DNA of 64,000 nt from Maribellus comscasis (GCF_009762775.1 NZ_CP046401.1:1488001-1552000), one strand, 5' to 3'; numbered from the stretch's first letter, positions 35,217 to 45,055 are shown. Numbers and translations: made by a program. Notes: generated by a model not told the origin, from the sequence alone.

Positions 35217-35420
35217 ATGACAAAAGTGAAAGACAAAACAGAACTGGAGATTATTGAATTCCTCGACGAAAATGGCCCAAGTTTTTTAGGAGAAGTAGTA
35301 AAAAATTTAAAGCTATCCTATTCTAAAGGATTAAAACATACCAACAAACTTCTTTCAAGAGGCATTATCAAACATTCTGATCCTCCATTACAATATGAAC
35401 TAAATTCAGACGCAAAATAA
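35217..35420 (+). CDS. Small winged-helix-like protein
   Basis: A 67-residue protein with a helix-turn-helix-like pattern: LEIIEFLDENGPSFLGEVVKNLKLSYSKGLKHTNKLLSRGIIKH (in parts). It has the helix-helix-recognition helix order of an ArsR/MarR-like winged helix reduced to its minimum. The start at ATG 35217 is preferred over TTG 35196, which overlaps the previous stop. It lies 4 bases before the SSS symporter. It may regulate the ablAB-symporter unit; that is inference from position. Confidence 0.65.
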   Translation: MTKVKDKTELEIIEFLDENGPSFLGEVVKNLKLSYSKGLKHTNKLLSRGIIKHSDPPLQYELNSDAK

Positions 35421-35424
35421 TTCA

Positions 35425-36852
35425 ATGCACTGGATTGATTATTTAATTTTTGCCGTTTACCTGATTTTCATGCTGGGAATCGGGTTCTATTTTATGCGGA
35501 AGAACAATTCTGCCGACGACTATTTTGTTGGCGGCAGAAAAATGGGTTCCTTTCATATCGGATTATCAGTGGTTGCCACCGATGTTGGCGGAGGTTTTTC
35601 CATCGGGCTCGGCGGATTGGGGTTTGTTATGGGTTTATCAGGCACCTGGCTGCTTTTCACCGGGCTTATCGGTGCATGGCTAAGTGCAGTTTTATTAATT
35701 CCAAAAGTTTCAGAACTAGCTAAAATCCACAATTTTCTTTCGTTCCCTCAATTTCTAAAACAGTTGTATAACTGGAAAGTAGCTTTAATTGCCGGGATTA
35801 TTTCGGCTATTGGCTACCTTGGCTTTACCAGTTCGCAGATTCTGGCCGGAGCAAAACTGGCATCTGCAACTTTTCCAAATATTTCGCTCGAAACTGCTCT
35901 CATTTTAATGGGTATAATAGCCGTTGTATATACATCAGTTGGTGGAATTAAAGCCGTAATTTACACCGATACTTTTCAATGGATTTTATTGATGGGAGGA
36001 CTAATTTTTGTTGGAATTCCGGTATGTTATTTTGGTATTGGCGGTTACGACACTTTAAAGGAGACCTTGCCAGCCAGCTTTTTTAGCTTATCAGCAGTTT
36101 CGTGGCAACAAATTGTAAACTGGTTTATTACCATCGTCCCCATTTGGTTTATCGGGATGACACTCTACCAGAGAATCTATGCAGCCGGAGATAAAAAAAC
36201 AGCGCAACGTGCCTGGTTTATTGCCGGTTTATTTGAATACCCCGTTATGGCATTCACCGGAGTAATTCTGGGTTTATTTGCCAAAGTTGCTTTTGAAAAC
36301 GGCATTATCCACGCGGGAGCAAACGAGATATTGGATCCTGAAATGGGGCTTCCCATTTTGCTTCGAACCATTTTACCCGTTGGATTAACCGGGATAGTTT
36401 TATCGGCTTACTTTTCGGCAATTATGTCAACTGCCGACAGTTGCCTGATGGCTGCATCCGGAAACATTATTACCGACCTTTTGAACAGGCACAATTCAGC
36501 AAAAATAATGTCGCTTTCACAGATAACCACACTGGCAATCGGTACAGTAGCTCTTTTTATTGCCTGGAAAGTTCCCAATGTTTTGGAGCTAATGCTGCAC
36601 TCCTACTCTTTTATGGTTTCAGGTTTATTTATTCCTGTATTGGTTGCAATCTTTATCAAAAACAGAAGTACCAAAGGCGCATTCTGGTCTATGATTACCG
36701 GAGGTGGCATTACACTTGCGCTGATAATCAGCCAAATTGAACTCCCTTTTGGACTGGATGCCAATATCTACGGAATTGCATTTGCCACTTGTGTTTATCT
36801 GTTTTTTCATCTTTTTGACAAAAGAGATGCAATTCCTCAAGTTTCACGTTAA
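35425..36852 (+). CDS. Sodium:solute symporter (SSS family)
   Basis: A 475-residue transporter with about 13 membrane helices. Family marks are DDYFVGGRKMGSFHIGLSVVATDVGGGFSIG near the start and the sodium-site region SAYFSAIMSTADSCLMAASGN. SSS members import solutes such as proline, pantothenate, sugars or osmolytes with sodium. The gene lies behind ablAB and two small genes, so osmolyte or precursor uptake is plausible. The substrate cannot be read from sequence. A 13/16 parS-like sequence overlaps the last codons. Confidence 0.9.
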   Translation: MHWIDYLIFAVYLIFMLGIGFYFMRKNNSADDYFVGGRKMGSFHIGLSVVATDVGGGFSIGLGGLGFVMGLSGTWLLFTGLIGAWLSAVLLIPKVSELAKIHNFLSFPQFLKQLYNWKVALIAGIISAIGYLGFTSSQILAGAKLASATFPNISLETALILMGIIAVVYTSVGGIKAVIYTDTFQWILLMGGLIFVGIPVCYFGIGGYDTLKETLPASFFSLSAVSWQQIVNWFITIVPIWFIGMTLYQRIYAAGDKKTAQRAWFIAGLFEYPVMAFTGVILGLFAKVAFENGIIHAGANEILDPEMGLPILLRTILPVGLTGIVLSAYFSAIMSTADSCLMAASGNIITDLLNRHNSAKIMSLSQITTLAIGTVALFIAWKVPNVLELMLHSYSFMVSGLFIPVLVAIFIKNRSTKGAFWSMITGGGITLALIISQIELPFGLDANIYGIAFATCVYLFFHLFDKRDAIPQVSR

Positions 36853-36855
36853 ACG
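36840..36855. promoter_or_regulatory. parS-like sequence, weak
   Basis: AGTTTCACGTTAAACG matches 13 of 16 positions of the parS consensus TGTTTCACGTGAAACA. It overlaps the 3' end of the symporter gene, 9.5 kb from parAB. One mismatch is in the core (T for G), so binding is doubtful. Confidence 0.3.
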
Positions 36856-36888
36856 AAAAGGTTATTTTTGTGCCAACTATTTTTGGAA

Positions 36889-37821
36889 ATGAAAAACAAA
36901 GAATTTTTGGCATTTGCATCAGCTTTAGGCGCTGCATTTTTCTGGAGCTTCTCTTTTATCTGGTTTAAAATTGCCTACCAGGGATATAATCCGGTTACAG
37001 TGGTCATTTTCAGGCTGGCAATCTCAGCTCTTTTAATGAGCATTATCGCACTGGGGATGAAACGGATGCAAAAAATTTCGCGAAAAGATTTTCGTCTGTT
37101 TATTCTGATGTCGTTTTTTGAACCCTTCCTCTATTTTATAGGAGAGAGCTACGGACTAAAATACATTTCCTCCACCGTTGCTGCCGTAATTGTGGCAACC
37201 ATCCCACTCATCACGCCGGTAGTGGCCTGGTATTTTTACCGCGAACGCGTAAAATGGATGAATGTTATTGGTCTTGTTTTTTCATTCCTTGGTGTTGGCC
37301 TGGTCGTACTAAACGGTTCATTTCAGTTTGAAGCATCGCCACTTGGCGTTGGACTTGAATTTATGGCAGTTTTAGCTGCGATTTCCTATTCCATCGTTTT
37401 ACGAAACCTGGTTGGGCGCTACAACACGCTCACCATCATTGTCTGGCAAAATCTTATCGGCGTAGTTCTGTTTTTACCTGTCTGGCTGATATTTGAGTTT
37501 AACGATTTTGTAACCCGTCCCTTTCATACGGAAGCTTTTCGGGCGATTGTTTTTCTGGCTGTTTTTTCTTCGACACTGGCCTTTATATTTTTTACCCAAA
37601 GCATTCGAAAACTGGGTGTTAACCGGTCAAATACCTTTATAAACCTGATTCCGGTGTTTGTAGCTGTTCTCTCTGTTTTTATATTGAATGACAGTTTAAG
37701 TTTGCAACAAATCACAGGAATTGTAATCGTTGTGAGCGGACTATTTTTGGCGCAATTGAAAAGAAAAAAGAAAAAGGGAGTTTTTGAAACCATTGAAATT
37801 ACAACACAGCGGAAAGGATAA
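36889..37821 (+). CDS. EamA-family DMT permease
   Basis: A 310-residue inner-membrane protein with ten hydrophobic helices in two EamA repeats. The first is AAFFWSFSFIWFKIAYQGYNPVTVVIFR and the second begins near MAVLAAISYSIVLRNLVGRY. Members of the drug/metabolite transporter superfamily often export amino acids or metabolites; the substrate is unknown. The chosen ATG follows a TATTTTTG box at 36863-36870. A lysine-rich C-terminal tail faces the cytosol. Confidence 0.88.
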   Translation: MKNKEFLAFASALGAAFFWSFSFIWFKIAYQGYNPVTVVIFRLAISALLMSIIALGMKRMQKISRKDFRLFILMSFFEPFLYFIGESYGLKYISSTVAAVIVATIPLITPVVAWYFYRERVKWMNVIGLVFSFLGVGLVVLNGSFQFEASPLGVGLEFMAVLAAISYSIVLRNLVGRYNTLTIIVWQNLIGVVLFLPVWLIFEFNDFVTRPFHTEAFRAIVFLAVFSSTLAFIFFTQSIRKLGVNRSNTFINLIPVFVAVLSVFILNDSLSLQQITGIVIVVSGLFLAQLKRKKKKGVFETIEITTQRKG

Positions 37822-37852
37822 TCAAAAGTGAGCAGTTTGCAGTAACAAAAAA

Positions 37853-38356
37853 ATGAGAAAGATAAAGTATAAAACACCGGAAGAACTAAAAATCCTTACG
37901 GATAAAAACAGGGCGGAAACACATGCTCTTATCAAGAAGCTCAAAAAGAAAAAGCCCAAAGAACTGGATGATTTTATACACGAACTGCACATCGACGCGT
38001 TTTCAGAATTTAGTTGTCTCGATTGTGCCAACTGTTGCAAAACAATTGGCCCTAGATTAACGGATAAAGACATCGACCGGCTGGCCAAGCACCTCAAAAT
38101 GAAACCTTCTGAATTTCTGGAACAATATGTAAAAACCGATGAGGATAATGATTTTGTTTTCAGAGAACACCCCTGCCCTTTTCTGTTACCCGATAATTAT
38201 TGTATGGTTTATGAAAACCGGCCAAAAGCATGCCGCGAATATCCACATACCGACCGAAAACATTTTTATCAAATATTAACCCTTTCTTTTAAAAACTGCG
38301 AAACCTGCCCGGTGGTTTATGAGATTTTTGAAGAGATGAAAACAAAAAAATGGTAG
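37853..38356 (+). CDS. YkgJ-family cysteine cluster protein
   Basis: A 167-residue cytosolic protein of the YkgJ/CxxCxxCC metal-binding family. The signature is CLDCANCCKTIGPRLT, followed by EHPCPFLLPDNYCMVYENRPKACREYP, giving the zinc- or iron-binding cysteine set. The N-terminal 45 residues are lysine-rich and helical. Family members are thought to bind Fe-S or Zn, but the role is unknown. It lies 31 bases after the EamA gene. Confidence 0.88.
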   Translation: MRKIKYKTPEELKILTDKNRAETHALIKKLKKKKPKELDDFIHELHIDAFSEFSCLDCANCCKTIGPRLTDKDIDRLAKHLKMKPSEFLEQYVKTDEDNDFVFREHPCPFLLPDNYCMVYENRPKACREYPHTDRKHFYQILTLSFKNCETCPVVYEIFEEMKTKKW

Positions 38357-38425
38357 AAAACAAGGCAAACACCTTTGGATTTCTCTGCGTAATTTGTTTA
38401 TTTTTATTTCACTAATTCAGATATA

Positions 38426-39232
38426 ATGCTCAAAATAGAAATGTTTTTGTTTACCATCCTTTTGTTGGCATGGAACATCTCGTTTTCCCAATCTTCCAAA
38501 ATAAGTTTTGAAACGATAAAAACATTTGAAACCAAAGAAGCGCATCAGGGCATTGCCGTGGATGCAAATTATTTTTATACTATAAACTCACGAGGCATTG
38601 GGAAATATGATAAAAACAGTGGTGAATTTATTTCTGAATGGACAGAAGATTCCAACCAAATCATTCATTTTGACGGAGGTGTGGTAATAAACGAAAAGCT
38701 TTATATTGCACATTCCAATTACCCCGGAATACCAATGACAAGTTCCATCGAGATTTTCAATAAAAATACACTGATCCATATTGAAACCCACAGCTTTGGA
38801 ATCAGGTACGGCTCATGTACCTGGGCAGATTTTTATGATAACTTTTGGTGGGTATGTTTTGCGCATTACGACAAATTTGAAAGTGAAACAAATACAAATA
38901 GTAGCTGGACAACCCTGGTGAAATTTGACAAAAGCTGGAAGGAGAAAGAATCATGGATCTTCCCTGAAAATATACTTTCTGAATTTAAACCGATGAGTTG
39001 TTCGGGCGGTTCGTGGGGACCCGACGGAAACTTATATGTGACCGGGCACGACAGCGCAAAAGTTTTTGTTTTGAAAATCCCGGAAATGGGGTCGACTCTT
39101 AAATACGTAAAAACGATAAAACTTGAGATTTTCGGACAGGGAATTGCCTGGGACAGATCAGACAGAAACCATATTTATGGAATCATTCGGAAAAATAACC
39201 GGGTTGTAAAATCAAAAATAAATTTCAAATAA
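38426..39232 (+). CDS. Exported protein, possible beta-propeller
   Basis: A 268-residue protein with a signal peptide (MLKIEMFLFTILLLAWNISFS). Recurrent short segments such as HQGIAVDANYFYTINSRGIGKYDK, SWGPDGNLYVTGHDSAKVFVLKIP and GQGIAWDRSDRNHIYGIIRKN resemble blades of a YncE/NHL-type propeller. No catalytic motif is seen and no family is assigned. It stands alone between YkgJ and a small membrane protein. Confidence 0.6.
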   Translation: MLKIEMFLFTILLLAWNISFSQSSKISFETIKTFETKEAHQGIAVDANYFYTINSRGIGKYDKNSGEFISEWTEDSNQIIHFDGGVVINEKLYIAHSNYPGIPMTSSIEIFNKNTLIHIETHSFGIRYGSCTWADFYDNFWWVCFAHYDKFESETNTNSSWTTLVKFDKSWKEKESWIFPENILSEFKPMSCSGGSWGPDGNLYVTGHDSAKVFVLKIPEMGSTLKYVKTIKLEIFGQGIAWDRSDRNHIYGIIRKNNRVVKSKINFK

Positions 39233-39287
39233 ACAATACTCATCGCTGCCGCACGATTGCACCTAAAATCCGCATCATAAAATAAAA

Positions 39288-39611
39288 ATGGGATACAACG
39301 GTTTAGGCATGCAACGCTGGATTTCAACAATGAAACCCAGAAAGTTTTTGTCCAAAAGAAGCAAACCCGATGGAGGTGGAATGGAACACCTCTCCAACCA
39401 GGAAATTGAGGCTTATTTTCATTTAAAAAAGAATAAACTAGATAAGCTGTTGAAGAAAAAATATTCCCTTCAATACAAAGAAAAGTTAAAAAGGCAAATC
39501 TCTGACGAACACCGCAGAAATACTATTTTTACTTTGTTAAGTATTATTATCTCCTTTGGTATCCTTCTCCTACTCTTTTTCTATTTTGGCGCTAAAATGC
39601 AGGTTTTTTAA
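39288..39611 (+). CDS. Small membrane protein, conserved in Bacteroidota
   Basis: A 107-residue protein beginning MGYNGLGMQRWISTMKPRKF, a start I associate with a conserved Bacteroidota family of unknown function. A lysine-rich helical middle and one C-terminal membrane helix (TLLSIIISFGILLLLFFYFG) follow. It stands 55 bases after the propeller-like gene and 60 bases before porQ. Confidence 0.7.
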   Translation: MGYNGLGMQRWISTMKPRKFLSKRSKPDGGGMEHLSNQEIEAYFHLKKNKLDKLLKKKYSLQYKEKLKRQISDEHRRNTIFTLLSIIISFGILLLLFFYFGAKMQVF

Positions 39612-39634
39612 TTTTTCCAAAAATAATATTTAAA

Positions 39635-39642
39635 TACCTTTG
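39635..39642 (+). promoter_or_regulatory. Bacteroidota -7 box for porQ
   Basis: TACCTTTG matches TAnnTTTG and lies 29 bases upstream of the porQ ATG. No TTTG is at -33. Confidence 0.45.
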
Positions 39643-39671
39643 GCGTTTTACTTGAAACTGTTCAACAGCGA

Positions 39672-40706
39672 ATGAAACAAATTTACTTCATTTCTATATT
39701 TTTCCTGATTCTGGCAAGCGGAAAAGCACAGATTGGCGGGGAGAGTACCTACCAGTTTCTGGAACTTACCAATTCGGCACGAATGGCAGCATTGGGTGGA
39801 AACCAGGTGGCGCTCTATGATACGGCTGACCTGAACCTTCCCTATCATAACCCGGCTGCACTGCAAAGTTCGATGGAGAATATTTTGCTGGTAAATTATG
39901 TAAATTACCTGGCCGACATAAATTATGGTTATGTTTCGTTTGCCCGCTCATACGAAGGAATTGGGAATTTTGCACTGGGAATGCATTACATAAACTACGG
40001 CGATTTTCTGGAAGCAACCGAAGAAGGAGAATTAACAGGGAATAACTTTTCGGCTGCGGAGTATGCGTTAAATATCATTTATTCCAATCAGTTTAAACGG
40101 TGGCGTTATGGTGCAAATTTAAAACCCATTTTATCCTCGCTTGAAAGTTATCGTTCGTTTGGGATTGCCCTCGATTTGGGTGTAAGTTATGCCAGCCTCG
40201 ACAAATACACCAATGTTGCAATAGTTGCACGGAATATCGGGACACAAATCACCACTTACTATGAGGATGGAAACCGTGAATCCATTCCGTTTGATTTGCA
40301 GGCAGGAATAAGCCGCAGGCTAAAACATGCACCTGTTAATCTGGCGCTTACACTTCAGCACCTTAATAAATGGGATTTAGCCAGTGAAGATGATGATGAT
40401 GATGATGATGATGAACTTGATATTTCGATCAATGACCGGGAAGAAAGTATGGCTAAACAATTTATGCGTCATGTGGTGCTGGGAGTTGAAGTACTTCCAA
40501 GCGATAATTTTATCATTCGGGCAGGGTACAATTACCAGCGCAGACAGGAGTTAAAATTCGACGAAAAACTATCTACCGTGGGGATGTCACTTGGTTTTGG
40601 TATAAAAATAAAACGATTCCGGCTCGATTTTGCGACAACCCGCTACCACCTCGCAGGTTCTTCCAATCATTTTTCCCTGGCAATCAACCTAAACGACAAA
40701 TTCTAA
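39672..40706 (+). CDS. porQ: PorQ-like type IX secretion protein
   Basis: A 344-residue outer-membrane protein with a signal peptide (MKQIYFISIFFLILASGKA). The family beginning is GGESTYQFLELTNSARMAALGGNQVALYD. Beta-barrel strands follow, ending in AINLNDKF. PorQ belongs to the PorV-like FadL barrels and takes part in the attachment complex of type IX secretion, handling cargo with C-terminal sorting domains. The window has no other T9SS component. An in-frame tract of eight GAT codons encodes an eight-Asp run near residue 240, probably in an extracellular or periplasmic loop. Confidence 0.85.
   Translation: MKQIYFISIFFLILASGKAQIGGESTYQFLELTNSARMAALGGNQVALYDTADLNLPYHNPAALQSSMENILLVNYVNYLADINYGYVSFARSYEGIGNFALGMHYINYGDFLEATEEGELTGNNFSAAEYALNIIYSNQFKRWRYGANLKPILSSLESYRSFGIALDLGVSYASLDKYTNVAIVARNIGTQITTYYEDGNRESIPFDLQAGISRRLKHAPVNLALTLQHLNKWDLASEDDDDDDDDELDISINDREESMAKQFMRHVVLGVEVLPSDNFIIRAGYNYQRRQELKFDEKLSTVGMSLGFGIKIKRFRLDFATTRYHLAGSSNHFSLAINLNDKF
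40389..40412 (+). repeat. (GAT)8 codon repeat in porQ
   Basis: Eight consecutive GAT triplets encode Asp8 within porQ. Changes in copy number would alter loop length by whole residues, without a frameshift. Confidence 0.9.
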
Positions 40707-40901
40707 CGTAAACGTTTTAAAGCGAATGACTCTAACTTTTACTAAAAATATCTCCCTTTTCTCCCTCTCTTTGAAAAAAGAGGAACGATTTTTCAGCAGA
40801 TGCAATCAGGGTGAGTTTATTAATGAAAGAATAAATCTCCCGATACACCTTTATTTATCACATTTCAGACAAAAAAATATTTCAAATTCCAATAAAGGAC
40901 A

Positions 40902-40933
40902 ATTGTGTCCGTTTTAAAAAACTTTTATATTTG
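40902..40933 (+). promoter_or_regulatory. Promoter of cmk-ispH: ATTG-N20-TATATTTG
   Basis: TATATTTG (40926-40933) matches the -7 box 17 bases before the cmk ATG. ATTG (40902-40905) is a 3/4 match to the -33 TTTG at a 20-base spacer. Confidence 0.55.
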
Positions 40934-40950
40934 TTCCTAATTCAGCAAAA

Positions 40951-41655
40951 ATGAATGATAAAAAAATTGTTATTGCAGTCGACGGGCACTCATCGTGCGG
41001 AAAAAGTACAATGGCAAAATCGCTGGCCCGCTTACTTGGTTACATTTATATCGACAGCGGAGCCATGTACCGTGCAGTTACACTTTATTCACTCAGAAAA
41101 GGCTGGATACCTAACGGACAACCGGATATAAAAAAAGTTATCGAAGGATTGAACGACATCAGAATAACTTTCCGGTGGGACAATGAAACAGAAAAAAACA
41201 CCACGTTTTTAAATGGTGAAAATATTGAAGAAGAAATCAGGAAACTGGAAGTTTCTCAAAACGTGAGCCCGATTAGTACCATTGCTGAAGTGCGGCACGA
41301 AATGGTAAAACAACAGCGGGAAAACGGTAAAAACAAAGGTATTGTTATGGATGGCCGTGATATCGGGACCGTGGTTTTTCCCGATGCGGAATTAAAAATC
41401 TTTATGACAGCCTCGCCGGAAACAAGGGCTCAGCGAAGATTTCTTGAACTAAAAGAAAAAGGGTTGGAAGTAAATTTTGATGACATTCTGGCCAATGTAA
41501 AGGAGCGGGATGAAATAGATTCTACCCGCAAAGTAAGTCCGCTAAAAAAAGCTGACGACGCGTTGGTACTCGACAATAGTAATTTAACACGCGAACAGCA
41601 ACTGGAGTGGACACTGGAAAAAGTTAAAGAAAGGACAAAAAAACATGAAGGTTGA
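40951..41655 (+). CDS. cmk: Cytidylate kinase
   Basis: A 234-residue (d)CMP kinase with P-loop [12 protein letters not shown], the region [14 protein letters not shown] that binds [24 protein letters not shown], and LID-region [13 protein letters not shown]. Length is normal. The last 11 bases overlap the start of ispH, which indicates coupled translation; this pair is common in Bacteroidota. Confidence 0.96.
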   Translation: MNDKKIVIAVDGHSSCGKSTMAKSLARLLGYIYIDSGAMYRAVTLYSLRKGWIPNGQPDIKKVIEGLNDIRITFRWDNETEKNTTFLNGENIEEEIRKLEVSQNVSPISTIAEVRHEMVKQQRENGKNKGIVMDGRDIGTVVFPDAELKIFMTASPETRAQRRFLELKEKGLEVNFDDILANVKERDEIDSTRKVSPLKKADDALVLDNSNLTREQQLEWTLEKVKERTKKHEG

Positions 41656-42523
41656 GATAGACAGAAGATCAGGATTTTGTTTTGGAGTTATAAAAGCGAT
41701 AAAATCGGCGGAAAGCGAGCTCAAAGATTCACCACAGTTGTATTGTCTGGGCGACATTGTACACAACGGCGAAGAGGTAAAGCGGCTTGAAAAAATGGGA
41801 TTGAAGTCGATTTCAAAAGAAGAATATTTTAAACTGAAAGATTGTAAAGTGTTAATCCGTGCCCACGGAGAACCTCCTGAAACATACGAACACGCAAAAA
41901 AAAACAATATTGAATTGCTCGATGCCACCTGCCCGGTTGTTATTACTTTGCAGGAAAGGGTCAGAGACTCGTACCAAAATATCCGTTCGCATAACGGGCA
42001 GGTTGTTATTTACGGAAAAAAAGGACATGCCGAGATTATTGGCTTAAGCGGACAAACCGATTACAGTGCCATTGTTTTGGAAAACAAAAACGATATTTCC
42101 AAAATTGATCCCTCCCGCCCGGTTTCCTTGTATTCGCAAACAACCAAACGTATCGAGGATTTTTATGAAATTGCTGAAGCGGTAAAAAACCACGTTGATC
42201 CGGGCTTGCGTGTCGACATAAAAGATACCATTTGCAGACAGGTTTCCAACCGCGTTCCACACCTGAAAAAGTTTGCAAAAAACTATGATATGGTCATTCT
42301 GGTTGCAGGCGAGAAAAGCTCCAACGGAAGATATCTGTTTTCCATTTGTAAAGAAGAAAATCCAAACGCTCACCTTATTGCACGGGTTGAGGACATTCAA
42401 CCCGAGTGGTTTGAAAATGTAGAATCGGTTGGAATTTGCGGAGCTACTTCAACCCCTAACTGGCTGATGGAAAATGTTCAGGAATGGATAAGCAAAAAAT
42501 TTGAAAAAACTGTAAGTCAATAA
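41645..42523 (+). CDS. ispH: 4-hydroxy-3-methylbut-2-enyl diphosphate reductase
   Basis: IspH makes IPP and DMAPP in the last step of the non-mevalonate isoprenoid pathway, using an [4Fe-4S] cluster. The 292-residue protein shows the three cluster cysteines in SGFCFGV (Cys12), DATCPVV and [20 protein letters not shown] and the catalytic Glu and His residues are also present. The gene starts within cmk. Isoprenoids are needed for menaquinone, which the respiratory complexes of this window use. Confidence 0.96.
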   Translation: MKVEIDRRSGFCFGVIKAIKSAESELKDSPQLYCLGDIVHNGEEVKRLEKMGLKSISKEEYFKLKDCKVLIRAHGEPPETYEHAKKNNIELLDATCPVVITLQERVRDSYQNIRSHNGQVVIYGKKGHAEIIGLSGQTDYSAIVLENKNDISKIDPSRPVSLYSQTTKRIEDFYEIAEAVKNHVDPGLRVDIKDTICRQVSNRVPHLKKFAKNYDMVILVAGEKSSNGRYLFSICKEENPNAHLIARVEDIQPEWFENVESVGICGATSTPNWLMENVQEWISKKFEKTVSQ

Positions 42524-42580
42524 AACTTCGCCGATCCATTTTTTTGATTTACATTTAGACGGGATTCAAACCCGCTTTTT

Positions 42581-45055
42581 ATGTCAGATTTATATGCCGA
42601 AGTGATATTACCTCTCCCGCTGCACGATGCTTTTACCTACCAGGTACCCGGGCATCTTGAAAGTGATATTGCAGAGGGAAAGCGTGTTGTGGTGCAATTT
42701 GGTCAGAAAAAATTGTATTCGGCACTTGTAACCGCTCTTTCAAGCAAAAAGCCGGAAAACATAGATGTAAAAAAAATTTATGAAGTTCTTGATGAGCAAC
42801 CGGTTGTGCTTTCCAAAAATATAAAACTATGGCGCTGGATAGCAAAATATTACTGCTGTACACTTGGCGATGTTTTCAAAGCTGCACTTCCCGGCGGTTT
42901 AAAACTGGAAAGTAAATCAAAAGTATTTGCGGTTGACGATGGGACTGAAGCTGAACTGACAGAAAAAGAACAACTGTTACTTCAACAAATCGGAAGCGAA
43001 AACTCCACAGTTGATGAGCTTCAGAAAAAACTTCGAAATGATTTTTCCTACCCTGTTTTGAAGTCATTATTTAAAAAAAACTGTATTCAGATTGAAGAAA
43101 AAATAAACGCGCGTTACAAACCCAAAACGGAAACGTTTGTAAAACTTCATCCGGAAATAGAGAACAAAAAAATACTGAACAACAAACTTAACGACCTGCA
43201 AAGGGCAAAAAAACAACAGGCACTGCTTTTACATTTTTGCGAAAAGATTAACGCATTTAAAAAAGATGTTCTGCTTTCTGTTTCAAAAAAAGAGCTTTTG
43301 GACGGAACCGGCTTCACTCCGGCTATTTTAAAAGAACTGGTGAAAAAGAAGCTTGTTATTCAGTTCCAAAAGCAGGTTTCGCGCATCGAAGAAGAAACCG
43401 AAAACAGCCAGGTGAGTATAAATTTGTTAAACAAACACCAGGAGAAAGCGCTGACTGAAATTCAGGCATCGTTTGAAAAAAAACAAGTAACGCTGATTCA
43501 TGGAATTACTGCCAGCGGAAAAACAGAAATTTATATTCACCTCATCGACGAGATATTAAAATCGGGAAAACAGGCGCTTTATCTGGTTCCGGAAATTGCG
43601 TTGACAACTCAGATTGTACGGCGTCTTAAAAATGTTTTTGGCAAAAAAGTCGGCATCTACCATTCCAAACTCAGCAGCCAGGAAAGAGTGGAAATCTGGG
43701 ACAAAGTGCTCCAATTTCAAACCAAACCTGAAAATGGATACCAGGTGATTTTGGGCGCACGTTCGGCCATTTTTATGCCTTTTTCGAAACTGGGACTTGT
43801 TATTGTTGATGAAGAACACGAAAATTCTTTTAAGCAGTTTGATCCCGCTCCGCGTTATAATGCACGCGACATGGCGGTAATACTCGGGCTTCAGAATAAT
43901 GCAAAAGTCTTGCTGGGATCTGCCACCCCCTCTTTTGAAACCTATTACAATGCGGTAAACGGGAAATACGGCTTGGTAAATTTAAAAAAACGGCATACAA
44001 ACGTTGAGCTTCCGGAAACACTGGTTGCAGATGTAAAAAAAGCCTATAAACGCAGACAGATGCATTCGGTGCTTTCACCCGAATTATATGAACTGATGCA
44101 AGGTGCAGCAGAAAAGAATGAACAAAGTATATTGTTCCAAAACCGGCGCGGCTATTCACCTTTTGTGGAATGTTTCACTTGTGGATGGATTCCCAAATGT
44201 AAAAACTGCGATGTAAGTTTAACCTATCACAAATACAAAAAAAGGCTGACGTGTCATTATTGCGGATATAGCCAGCAAATGCCCGACTCATGCGACAATT
44301 GCGGTTCGAACGAAATAAAAACCCGGGGATTCGGGACTGAAAAAATTGAAGACGAACTCAAACCGCTTTTCCCAAATGCCAGTCTTGCCCGAATGGATTT
44401 AGATACAGCAAGATCGAAAACGGCACTGGAAAAAATAATACAAAACCTGGAAAGCCGAAAAACTGACATTTTAATTGGAACACAAATGGTTACCAAGGGT
44501 CTGGATTTTGAACATGTAAGTGTTGTGGGGATTTTAAACGCCGACAACCTGCTGAACTTCCCCGATTTCAGGGCGCACGAACGTGCATTTCAACTTATTT
44601 TACAAGTAAGCGGACGCGCAGGCCGAAAAAATAACAGGGGAAAAGTGGTTATTCAAACTTCACAACCCGAACACCCTCTTTTAAATCTTATCATTTCGCA
44701 GGATTATACATCGGTTTTTAAAGCACAAATGGAAGAACGGAAGCTTTTCAGATACCCGCCGTTTTTCAGGTTAATTAAAATTGTGGTAAAACATAAAAAC
44801 CAGCAAACCGTCGACCGGGCAGCAATCCAATTGAAACAATTTTTGGAGAAAAACAATAAACTAATCTTGTTAGGGCCTGAATATCCACTGGTTAGCCGTA
44901 TTCAACTGTGGTATCAAAAAGAAATCTGGATAAAATTTGATAAAAGCCTGCACCTCGACAATACCAAAGATTTTATCATCGACTGTGTAAGCAAAACCAA
45001 ACACCTTCCCGATAACAGCAACTGCGTTATAAATATTGATGTTGATCCGATGTAA
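42581..45055 (+). CDS. priA: Primosomal replication protein N' (helicase)
   Basis: An 824-residue superfamily 2 helicase that restarts stalled replication forks. It has the N-terminal 3'-DNA-binding domain (YAEVILPLPLHDAFTYQVP), winged helix, and helicase core with Walker A HGITASGKTEIY and the DEEH box (IVDEEHENSFKQ). The zinc domain has eight cysteines arranged as CFTCGWIPKCKNC and CHYCGYSQQMPDSCDNC. The C-terminal motif is VSGRAGRKNN. Length is normal. It is transcribed alone or behind ispH, with a 57-base spacer holding a weak GGG/CCC hairpin. Confidence 0.97.
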   Translation: MSDLYAEVILPLPLHDAFTYQVPGHLESDIAEGKRVVVQFGQKKLYSALVTALSSKKPENIDVKKIYEVLDEQPVVLSKNIKLWRWIAKYYCCTLGDVFKAALPGGLKLESKSKVFAVDDGTEAELTEKEQLLLQQIGSENSTVDELQKKLRNDFSYPVLKSLFKKNCIQIEEKINARYKPKTETFVKLHPEIENKKILNNKLNDLQRAKKQQALLLHFCEKINAFKKDVLLSVSKKELLDGTGFTPAILKELVKKKLVIQFQKQVSRIEEETENSQVSINLLNKHQEKALTEIQASFEKKQVTLIHGITASGKTEIYIHLIDEILKSGKQALYLVPEIALTTQIVRRLKNVFGKKVGIYHSKLSSQERVEIWDKVLQFQTKPENGYQVILGARSAIFMPFSKLGLVIVDEEHENSFKQFDPAPRYNARDMAVILGLQNNAKVLLGSATPSFETYYNAVNGKYGLVNLKKRHTNVELPETLVADVKKAYKRRQMHSVLSPELYELMQGAAEKNEQSILFQNRRGYSPFVECFTCGWIPKCKNCDVSLTYHKYKKRLTCHYCGYSQQMPDSCDNCGSNEIKTRGFGTEKIEDELKPLFPNASLARMDLDTARSKTALEKIIQNLESRKTDILIGTQMVTKGLDFEHVSVVGILNADNLLNFPDFRAHERAFQLILQVSGRAGRKNNRGKVVIQTSQPEHPLLNLIISQDYTSVFKAQMEERKLFRYPPFFRLIKIVVKHKNQQTVDRAAIQLKQFLEKNNKLILLGPEYPLVSRIQLWYQKEIWIKFDKSLHLDNTKDFIIDCVSKTKHLPDNSNCVINIDVDPM

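Noticed and set aside
42559..42580. GGG/CCC hairpin with T-run before priA
   Set aside because: Only four base pairs, and the T-run ends on the priA start codon; not a convincing terminator.
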